Below, in pieces: positions 5,555 through 11,696 of a stretch of 11,696 nt of DNA (its first letter is position 1; each line of letters begins with the position of its first letter). The translations under genes and the position numbers were made by a program. This DNA comes from Thermotogae bacterium (lineage in GTDB: Bacteria > Thermotogota > Thermotogae > Petrotogales > Kosmotogaceae): positions 1-11,696 of the forward strand of contig QNAR01000033.1 of the NCBI GenBank assembly GCA_003643975.1, in the 5' to 3' direction. The notes beneath the pieces are model-generated. The model was not told the origin of the DNA, did no database searches, and was given only the letters and a program-made list of their open reading frames with translations.

Positions 5555-6971
5555 AGGTGTTTTTCTCCTTTTTGTACTTCCTGATCCGTGAGTTTACTTT
5601 TCTTGCTTCATCAGCTCTCAAAAGTTTTTCTGGTTTGAGAAGAAATGCTGCTTTGTTTTCAATTTTCGTTGTGGCTTCTATGAAACGGGCAACCTCGGCT
5701 TCTTCAAAGCTCGCTGAAAGGGGCATGATTTCCTCTTTTGACAACGAATATATTCCCAAAAGCTTATCAGCTAGTAACCCAAGCGTCTTGTTTTTCTCGT
5801 ATTCGAGTATTACAAGCTTTTTTAATTCTTCATTTAGGCCAAGGGAAAATAGTTTGTTGGTATCTATAATGGGTATTATGTTTCCACGCTTTTCCACAAT
5901 GCCAGCTAAAAAACCAGGTGAGCGAGGGATTTTCGTGATATCTTCTTTGTTTTTTAGCTCTAATATGTGTTTCACATTCAACCCAAAAATCCATTCGCCA
6001 ACATTGAAAAATAGATATTTTTCTTCTATCACACCAGCTGGGCTTTTCATTGCGGCTTCACCCACTTTCTTCTTATCTCCGGCAAATTCCGTTATTTCTT
6101 TATTCAGCAAGGCTTCAGGTGTAAGTATCAAAATCAGCGTACCTTCAGAACTGTAGGTTCCGGAAACTTCGGTGTGATTTTTGCGGCGAATATACGCCGG
6201 TGCCGGCTGTATGCTTTCCTTTGGGATCTTCATTATTCCGGCAACATCCTCTACCTGAAAAGCGACTTTCTGCCCTTTGTGCTGGACAATCAGCATTCTT
6301 TTTATGCTTCGTTGCTCCATGCTAAGAGCTTTGCTGGTATCTACCACAGGAATGACTAGTTGCCTCCAGTTAATAATTCCCAAAACACCAGGAGGGGGGT
6401 TGGGGACTTCTCTAACCTCCGAAGCCCTTGTTACTTCAGCTATCGCATCGAGTGGAAAGGCATACTCTTTCCCGGCAATCTTGAAAACAAGATAACCCTT
6501 CTCTTGCTGTTTTACCGTAGATGATACTGGGGTTTTCTTCGAAGCAGTGGATCTGAGACGACTTGTTTCTTCAACCCTTTTAACTTTTACCAAGTTCTCT
6601 GCATTGAGTAACCTTACTTCTCTATCACCTTCAAGATAGATCCCCTCGATGAACTCTTCTGAGGATTCCTTCAAATGTTCTTTCTTTAAAGTTTCTATTC
6701 CCTTTCGTTCTGTTACAAGAAAGCCTATATATTCACCATAATTGCAAACAACAAGCATCCCCGGCGTAATAGCAGAGACCTTCCCAAACAATCTCTGATG
6801 GAGGTCGATAACGGGTATGAAATTTCCCCTGAAACTGGTCACACCCGCGATGTACTCCGGCGTGAGAGGCACTTTAAAAAGTTCAGGCACTCTTATAACT
6901 TCCTCCACCCTTTTTAGTTCAAGGGCAAAAAGGCTTTCTCCCAGGGAGAAGAGAAACATCTTTTCGGTCAT
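5526..6971 (-). CDS. CheW-type coupling protein with three tandem CheW domains
   Basis: CheW links chemoreceptor tips to the CheA P5 domain; a normal CheW is one domain of about 150 residues. This 481-residue protein holds three: about 2-135, 158-290 and 316-455. Each begins with the typical strand pattern (FLFSLGESLFALEL, LVFKIAGKEYAFPL, LFFNVGEWIFGLNV) and each has the central motif: SFRGNFIPVID with R48, NWRQLVIPVVD with R203 and KRGNIIPIID with R362. Domain 2 has Gln instead of Gly after the conserved Arg, so its binding surface may differ. Linkers rich in Lys, Ser and Thr separate the domains, and no receiver domain is present (so not CheV). The start at 6971 is chosen because GGGGTGAT (6982-6975) precedes it by 3 nt; an earlier in-frame ATG at 6992 overlaps the receptor gene and lacks such a site. 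The gap to the receptor gene is 14 nt. Confidence 0.9.
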   Translation of the reverse strand: MTEKMFLFSLGESLFALELKRVEEVIRVPELFKVPLTPEYIAGVTSFRGNFIPVIDLHQRLFGKVSAITPGMLVVCNYGEYIGFLVTERKGIETLKKEHLKESSEEFIEGIYLEGDREVRLLNAENLVKVKRVEETSRLRSTASKKTPVSSTVKQQEKGYLVFKIAGKEYAFPLDAIAEVTRASEVREVPNPPPGVLGIINWRQLVIPVVDTSKALSMEQRSIKRMLIVQHKGQKVAFQVEDVAGIMKIPKESIQPAPAYIRRKNHTEVSGTYSSEGTLILILTPEALLNKEITEFAGDKKKVGEAAMKSPAGVIEEKYLFFNVGEWIFGLNVKHILELKNKEDITKIPRSPGFLAGIVEKRGNIIPIIDTNKLFSLGLNEELKKLVILEYEKNKTLGLLADKLLGIYSLSKEEIMPLSASFEEAEVARFIEATTKIENKAAFLLKPEKLLRADEARKVNSRIRKYKKEKNTYGKNQSSGS

Positions 6972-6974
6972 AAT

Positions 6975-6982
6975 ATCACCCC
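6975..6982 (-). promoter_or_regulatory. Ribosome binding site fixing the CheW start
   Basis: The minus strand reads GGGGTGAT, a near-complete anti-16S match, ending 3 nt before ATG 6971. It overrules the in-frame ATG at 6992, which would overlap the receptor stop by 7 nt. Confidence 0.7.
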
Positions 6983-6985
6983 GAG

Positions 6986-8914
6986 CTACCATCTGGAACG
7001 AAGTTCATCAGAAACGGCTGCAATCTCTTCAATGGATTTCGTCAGTTCTTCCATGCCTTGTGCTTGCTCTTCAGCAGCTTTAGCTGTTTCCTCAATGGCA
7101 GATGAACTTTCCAGTATCGAGCTGTTAACCTGTTCTACGGATTTTTGCACTTGACCCATAGCACCTGCTATTTCGGTTGCCATGGAACCTATTTTCCCGA
7201 GTTTTTCCGATAAACTAACGGTAATAGTTTCAACTTCATTCAGCGATTGGATAAGTTTTTCCGATTTGAGTGCTTCTGCCATGACAATACGGCTGTTATC
7301 AGTTACCTCAAAGTACGCTTGATCCACTTCTCTCTGAATTGCATAAATCGCTGATTCGATCTCTTCGCCATTTCGGGCGGTTTCATCTGCGAGTTCTCTT
7401 ATATCAGAGGAAACAACCAAAAAGCCTTCGCCAGGCTTTCCGATTCTTGCTGCCTCAACGAATCCAGTGACAGCGAGCATGCTCGTCTGGATGGATATCT
7501 TGTCTATTCTTCCTACGTTCCTGTTGATATCACGGGTAGTATTTGACAGTTCAATCAAGTTATCAGCTATGCTATTGAAAGCCTTTACAGACAGGTTTAC
7601 CCTACCTATGAGGGCTTCTACTCTCTCACGGTTTGATAAAACAATTTCCAAAAGAGCTTTCATCATATTCACATCATCTGTGATTGTTTTGTCAAGCTCC
7701 GTTAGCAATTCTAGCGCTTCCTTGCCCATGCTTCCCATGCTTTCCATTTGATGGGAAAGTTCAGAACTGGAGTAACTGAGTTGCTTGAGTGCAGTGCTGA
7801 TTTGTTCAGAGCTTGCTGATGCCTCGTCTATGTTTGCGGAAAGTTCTTCAGCAGCAGCAGCAAGAATTTCGGAGGCCCTTTGTGGATCAACTGCCCCTCT
7901 TAAATCCATAGAGAGGTCCACAAGCTCCTGGGCAGCTAAGGTAATTTCAGAAAGAGCCTTTACCTGTTCATTTATGGATTTTGAAGATTCTTCGGATGCA
8001 GCGCTCAGTTCTTCGGATGCAGCCGCTATCCTTTGAGCACCTGCAAGGAACCCACTGGATATTTCGCTCAATCGGTTGATGGACTGGACAGAAGATTTAA
8101 GATGTTCTACAAGCGTGTTGTATTTGCCGATAATTTCACCAAACTGAGCCGTAATTTCCGTGCTGTTTTCCACATCTTTGAGAGTGTCGGAAACGATTGA
8201 TTCTATGTTCTTAACGACTTCGTCGATAGCTTTCTGGATTTCGTCAGCCTTTTTTGAAACTTCCACAGCAGTTGCCTCAGACATTTCTGCAAATTTTCGT
8301 ATTTCTTCCGCAATGGCTCCGAATCCTGTCCCGTGCTCTCCAGCCCGGGCGGCCTCGATAGCCGCATTCAAAGACAAAAGCCCAACCTGATCAGCTATCT
8401 CCGCCACAGCGGAAACGATTTCTTTAACACTGTCGCTTTTTTCTTTCAATCTGTCAATAGTTCTTGCAGAGGCCTCATTTCTCTTGGAAACCTCAGACAG
8501 AGAGGAAATTACTGCGCTGACACTTTCAATCATCGCATTCACTCTAACCTGACTCAGTTTTGAGCTTTCGAAGATATCGTCGATCATGTCGAGAATGCTT
8601 TTGATATTTTTGTTTATCTGACCTATCGCAACTCTTGTTTCTTCCGCAGCCGATGAGGATTGCTCTGCCCCTGCCGCTATTTGCATCATCGACCTGTTGA
8701 GTTCCTCGCTAGCCGAGCTGATCTCTTGGACGCTGGAGAGTAGTTCTTCAGCTGCCGAGGAAACGCGTTCTGAAGCAGCAAGCCGTTTTGCCTCACTGCG
8801 GGCTTTAGCATGTTCCTTCGCCTTCTTTTCGATTCCCGATTTCATGTGACTTGAAGCAGTTTTGTTGCCAGCAGTATAAGATTTTGGAGTTTCCAGCTTC
8901 TTTTTTTCTGCCAT
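6986..8914 (-). CDS. Soluble methyl-accepting chemotaxis protein with two signalling hairpin tips
   Basis: A 642-residue, nearly all-helical protein rich in Ala, Ser, Glu and Lys, with no membrane segment, signal peptide or recognisable ligand domain. Two MCP signalling tips are visible. Tip 1 is canonical: ADQVGLLSLNAAIEAARAG with N183, E187 and R190, then GFGAIAEEIRKFAE. Tip 2 is divergent: SIQTSMLAVTGFVEAARIG with T483, E487 and R490, then GFLVVSSDIRELAD. The tips are 300 residues apart, with a proline-containing hinge near 338-343, so each hairpin arm is about 150 residues (about 21 heptads). Methylation-type stretches (AAEE/SEES, SSSAAEET, AASEESS, SSAIEET) occur on the arms, fitting the CheB next door. 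Two tandem signalling domains in a cytoplasmic receptor recall V. cholerae DosM. The ATG has GGGGGTGA 4 nt upstream. The input signal is unknown; the basic first 50 residues are the only part outside the coiled coil. Confidence 0.9.
   Translation of the reverse strand: MAEKKKLETPKSYTAGNKTASSHMKSGIEKKAKEHAKARSEAKRLAASERVSSAAEELLSSVQEISSASEELNRSMMQIAAGAEQSSSAAEETRVAIGQINKNIKSILDMIDDIFESSKLSQVRVNAMIESVSAVISSLSEVSKRNEASARTIDRLKEKSDSVKEIVSAVAEIADQVGLLSLNAAIEAARAGEHGTGFGAIAEEIRKFAEMSEATAVEVSKKADEIQKAIDEVVKNIESIVSDTLKDVENSTEITAQFGEIIGKYNTLVEHLKSSVQSINRLSEISSGFLAGAQRIAAASEELSAASEESSKSINEQVKALSEITLAAQELVDLSMDLRGAVDPQRASEILAAAAEELSANIDEASASSEQISTALKQLSYSSSELSHQMESMGSMGKEALELLTELDKTITDDVNMMKALLEIVLSNRERVEALIGRVNLSVKAFNSIADNLIELSNTTRDINRNVGRIDKISIQTSMLAVTGFVEAARIGKPGEGFLVVSSDIRELADETARNGEEIESAIYAIQREVDQAYFEVTDNSRIVMAEALKSEKLIQSLNEVETITVSLSEKLGKIGSMATEIAGAMGQVQKSVEQVNSSILESSSAIEETAKAAEEQAQGMEELTKSIEEIAAVSDELRSRW
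7988..8023 (-). repeat. Direct repeat spaced by one heptad in the receptor gene
   Basis: The 15-mer TTCTTCGGATGCAGC occurs at 7988-8002 and 8009-8023, a 21-bp period. It encodes two successive AASEE-containing heptads (AASEELS, AASEESS), a methylation-like stretch of the coiled coil. The exact base identity suggests a recent one-heptad duplication rather than only protein-level repetition. Confidence 0.7.
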
Positions 8915-8928
8915 GTTTTCACCCCCAG

Positions 8929-10329
8929 TTACTCCTCAGTTTTTATGCAGTTCTTTCCAGAAGATTTTGCCTTATAAAGAGCTTTATCCGCTTTCTCAAT
9001 GATATCGTATAAGCCCATGCCATTCCTCACGGTTGCAAGACCCGCGCTAAAAGTTACCTGCAAGTTCTGCCCAAGAAGATTTTTCCAGTCCACATTTGAA
9101 AAACTCCTTTTCAAACGTTCAACAATTTCCAATGCTTCTTCAATCACTGTCCCTGGAAAGACCAATAAAAACTCTTCACCGCCATATCGACAGGCAAGGT
9201 CGGTTTCTCTGATATCATTCCATATGATCCTTCCAAATTCTCTGAGAACGTCATCTCCTACGTTATGTCCATAGGAATCATTTACCAATTTGAAATCATC
9301 AATATCAAGTATGCCTACGGCAAAAGGTATTCCAGTTCTTTCATACAATGAGAGCATTTCCTTTATCTTCATGATGCCCGCACGCCTGTTGGGCAAAGAT
9401 GTGAGGAAATCGGTTTCCGAAGCGGCTCTTTGCTCCCAGAAGTTATTCATTGTATAAGTCAGAAGGCTTATGCTCTCCAGTGTGTAATCTATAAAATTTT
9501 CTAAAGAATCCTTGCTTTCAACACCCTCTATTAGGACTATTCCATTTTCTATGCCATCTGTTTTCAGTGGAAAAGTGAAAATATTTTTGAATTCAACAAC
9601 TTTCGATTTCGATGATATTCCTTTAAAGTGCCATTTTGATGGCGTCAACGGGTTTAACAATTTGCCCATTAATAATTTCTTCAGCTCATTGGATGAATTC
9701 CCTATTTTGGGAAAGCTGTATATCCTTCCCGCAACGGGAGAAATGAACAACCACAAAATCACGTTGAAATTCACAAATTCTCGAATTAAGGCGCTCATTT
9801 GACTAACAACCCTATCCTCGTCCTCGAGGCTTTTAAGCAATGACAGGATTTCTCTATTTGTTGTTTCTATTTTTAACTTCTCTTCCAGCACGTCGGAAAG
9901 TTCGCCAAAGGGTTCTTTATGTATTTTGTATATGTCCCTGTGCCAGCCGCCGTGAAACAACTCGTTCTCTGCAAACACTATGATATTTTCCGTAAGCTTT
10001 TTAAAATCCTCATCCTTCTTCATAAAGAAGTTGGCCCCACTTTTTTTTGCCCAGAATTGATTGACAAATTCTGAGGTGCCTGTGAGTATGAGAATTCCCA
10101 CATCTTTAAAACTCGAATAGCTCCTGATAAGTTGCGTAAGCTGTATGGCATTCATTCTTGGCATCAAATAGTCCACGACAAGCACATCAGGCAAAAAACG
10201 AAAGAACTTATTCAAAGCATCAATACCATCAACGGCTGTTATTACTGTAAATCCTGCCTTTTCCAGTGCAACTTTTAAAGTATTTCTCCACATGCTGCTG
10301 TCATCAACTACAAGAACTTTGTTTCTCAT
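8929..10329 (-). CDS. Response regulator with GAF-like middle and GGDEF diguanylate cyclase domain
   Basis: Likely output protein of the operon: makes c-di-GMP from two GTP when phosphorylated by CheA. From the chosen ATG it is 466 residues. Receiver 1-120 is intact: D9-D10, acceptor D53 in VVDYLMP, T83 and K104. Residues about 150-300 show a mixed alpha/beta pattern (LWLFISPVAGRIYSFP, then FTFPL and NGIVLIEG, then a long helix) that looks GAF-like but is too divergent to name. Residues 305-466 are a GGDEF domain: DFLTSLPNRR, LDIDDFKLVNDSYGH and the active-site GGEEF at 383-387, with the RxxD product-inhibition site RETD at 374-377. All catalytic residues are present. ATG 10329 is preferred to the in-frame TTG at 10335 because GAGGGGG ends about 8 nt before the ATG. 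The receiver-to-GGDEF layout parallels WspR, with an extra middle domain. Confidence 0.92.
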   Translation of the reverse strand: MRNKVLVVDDSSMWRNTLKVALEKAGFTVITAVDGIDALNKFFRFLPDVLVVDYLMPRMNAIQLTQLIRSYSSFKDVGILILTGTSEFVNQFWAKKSGANFFMKKDEDFKKLTENIIVFAENELFHGGWHRDIYKIHKEPFGELSDVLEEKLKIETTNREILSLLKSLEDEDRVVSQMSALIREFVNFNVILWLFISPVAGRIYSFPKIGNSSNELKKLLMGKLLNPLTPSKWHFKGISSKSKVVEFKNIFTFPLKTDGIENGIVLIEGVESKDSLENFIDYTLESISLLTYTMNNFWEQRAASETDFLTSLPNRRAGIMKIKEMLSLYERTGIPFAVGILDIDDFKLVNDSYGHNVGDDVLREFGRIIWNDIRETDLACRYGGEEFLLVFPGTVIEEALEIVERLKRSFSNVDWKNLLGQNLQVTFSAGLATVRNGMGLYDIIEKADKALYKAKSSGKNCIKTEE

Positions 10330-10363
10330 CGACAACGCCCCCTCGGCATTTTCAGCAGGTACA

Positions 10364-11696
10364 TTAAAGCATATTTATCAGGGTATTCAAATCAATAAAT
10401 AAAGCGAGCCCGTTTCTACCAAGAGAAATGGCACCACTGAAAAGCCCTTTCAACAGTCCGGGCAAGTGTTTTATGAGGAACTCTCCTTCCGAGATAATCT
10501 CATCGATAATCAGTGCCATTTCATCGCCATTTCTATCGGAAATCACAAAAGCCCAAAAAGAGCTCCTTTCAGATTTCTGAACTGAATCATCTTTCCCTGT
10601 TCCAAACAGCTCTGAAAGATAGATTGAAGGGATACTTTTATCTCCGAGTTTCAACAACGAATAATCCCCATAATCCACTAATTCAGATGGAGCAAAGCTC
10701 AGCGTCCTTAAAATCTCATCGGATTTTATGGCGTATTTTTGATTTGACACTTCAAAAAGAATACAGTTCACTAATGAGAGTGTTAGCGGAATTGCCAGGG
10801 TGATGGTGGTTCCTTCGCCACTTTTGCTGTTGAGCAGTACTCGACCACCCATATCCTCAACACCCCTTTTAACGGCATCAAGCCCTACCCCTCTGCCAGA
10901 AATCTCGGAAATTCTATCTGCTGTACTAAATCCGGGCAGAAATAGGTAATTTAGAATTTCCTGTGTTGAAAATTTCTTTAGATTTTCAGGCGCTACAAGC
11001 TTTTTTTCAACGAGCTTTTCTTTCACCGTTTCGACGGAAATGCCCTCACCATCATCCTCAACGTCGATAAAGATGAAACCGCCTCTATACTCTGCTCTAA
11101 GGAAGATGTGACCTTCTTCTGGTTTTCCGCGCTTTTTCCTTTCCTGCGGAGTTTTTATCCCATGGTCTATTGCGTTTCGCAAAAGATGTGTGAGAAGTGG
11201 AGCGAGGTTGTCTGCGATGTCTCTGTCTATTTCTACATTTGTTTTTTCCACATGGAGAAGTACTCTTTTTCCCTGCTTTTGGGCAAAGTTTCTAACGGTT
11301 AACCTGAAACGGTTAAACAGTTCATCGGCTTTGACTGCTCTGATGGAAATCACCATTCTGCTCATCTCGGAACTCAGCTTTTTCAGATTTTTAACGAGTT
11401 TTCTCTGAGTTTCAGGTTCTTCAGACTGTTCCAAAGAAAGCACAAGGTTCGAAAGCTCTGATACTTCGTTTAATACAGTGTCTAATTTATCACGCTCAAC
11501 CCGGACATATTTTTCATGCACGCTGGTTTCGCTTTTTGTTTCAAGTTTTTCGGGAACGGCGATGAAGCCTTCAGTTTTTTCAAAAGGCCTTTTGAGTTTC
11601 TGAATGGCGTTTTTGAGTTTTGGGTGTTCTTTCTTTTTACGTAAATCCATTACTTCATCTACCAGTTCACAGAGTTCATTTTTTCCGGCTTTTTTA
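10364..11696 (-). CDS. cheA: Chemotaxis-type histidine kinase CheA (5' end outside the window)
   Basis: Autophosphorylating kinase of the array. The frame is open to the window edge, 15 codons above the first ATG (11650), so 443 residues are visible and the N-terminus is missing. The first residues (ELCELVDEVMDLRKK) resemble the helix that follows the phospho-His helix of a P1 domain, so the His should lie just off the window. A linker of only about 30 residues leads to P3 (YVRVERDKLDTVLNEVSEL, dimerisation), leaving no room for a P2 domain. P4 has the ATP-binding boxes: HLLRNAIDHGI near 11189-11157, DDGEGI near 11057-11040, FLPGFST near 10941-10921 and GRGVGLDAVK near 10897-10868. The C-terminal about 130 residues are the CheW-like P5 (CILFEVSNQKYAIKSDEI onwards). 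No receiver domain follows, unlike WspE. The gap to the response regulator gene is 34 nt. Confidence 0.93.
   Translation of the reverse strand, partial: KKAGKNELCELVDEVMDLRKKKEHPKLKNAIQKLKRPFEKTEGFIAVPEKLETKSETSVHEKYVRVERDKLDTVLNEVSELSNLVLSLEQSEEPETQRKLVKNLKKLSSEMSRMVISIRAVKADELFNRFRLTVRNFAQKQGKRVLLHVEKTNVEIDRDIADNLAPLLTHLLRNAIDHGIKTPQERKKRGKPEEGHIFLRAEYRGGFIFIDVEDDGEGISVETVKEKLVEKKLVAPENLKKFSTQEILNYLFLPGFSTADRISEISGRGVGLDAVKRGVEDMGGRVLLNSKSGEGTTITLAIPLTLSLVNCILFEVSNQKYAIKSDEILRTLSFAPSELVDYGDYSLLKLGDKSIPSIYLSELFGTGKDDSVQKSERSSFWAFVISDRNGDEMALIIDEIISEGEFLIKHLPGLLKGLFSGAISLGRNGLALFIDLNTLINML

Noticed and set aside
5557..6156. Plus-strand open frame of 199 codons
   Set aside because: Antisense to CheW domain 3, rich in Ser and Phe as expected from the reverse of Lys/Glu-rich coding sequence; no ribosome site or family match.
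6972..6992. Earlier in-frame ATG (6992) as the CheW start
   Set aside because: It lacks an upstream ribosome site, overlaps the receptor stop, and the strong GGGGTGAT site falls after it, pointing to ATG 6971.
7467..8563. Several plus-strand frames of 76-94 codons within the receptor gene
   Set aside because: Serine/alanine-rich mirror translations of the receptor coiled coil; they arise from its biased codons.

Overview
The window looks like a chromosomal segment of a thermophile-type bacterium, most likely a member of the Thermotogota (Kosmotoga/Mesotoga-like). This is inferred from the strong GGGGGTGA-type ribosome binding sites, the tight gene packing, the use of TTG starts and the style of the proteins. 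There is no rRNA or other decisive marker, so the assignment is tentative. The window is almost entirely coding. I see no tRNA, rRNA, CRISPR array, insertion sequence or convincing rho-independent terminator, and no non-coding stretch longer than about 90 bases.

Left part, plus strand (61-4484). Four small-metabolism or hypothetical genes come first. The first is a membrane protein that fuses a PlsY-type glycerol-3-phosphate acyltransferase to a C-terminal CTP-dependent lipid (dolichol/diacylglycerol) kinase-like domain. It is followed by a sugar-phosphate nucleotidyltransferase with a left-handed beta-helix tail, a GNAT acetyltransferase and a 67-residue hydrophobic membrane protein. Then comes a stand-alone c-di-GMP phosphodiesterase candidate (degenerate receiver - PAS - HD-GYP). 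Extended -10 promoter candidates (TGNTATNAT-like) precede the first gene, the nucleotidyltransferase and the HD-GYP gene. The start of a divergent gene may lie at the left edge.

Right part, minus strand (4481-11696). This is one compact chemosensory operon, read cheA (5' end outside the window) -> receiver-GAF-like-GGDEF response regulator -> soluble chemoreceptor with two signalling tips -> triple-domain CheW -> cheB. Intergenic gaps are 14-34 nt, and CheW and cheB overlap by 29 nt. The layout recalls the Pseudomonas Wsp system, where a CheA kinase drives a diguanylate cyclase instead of a flagellar CheY. The differences are that the receptor is soluble and double-tipped (like the architecture of Vibrio cholerae DosM), three CheW domains are joined in one chain, and CheA appears to lack the P2 domain. 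The inferred logic is: cytoplasmic signal -> double-tip receptor/CheW3/CheA array -> phosphorylation of the GGEEF cyclase -> c-di-GMP, with CheB giving adaptation.

The HD-GYP gene converges on this operon, and its stop codon physically overlaps the cheB stop. A c-di-GMP-making operon and a probable c-di-GMP-degrading gene therefore face each other with no spacer. No CheR, CheY, CheC or CheD gene lies in the window.
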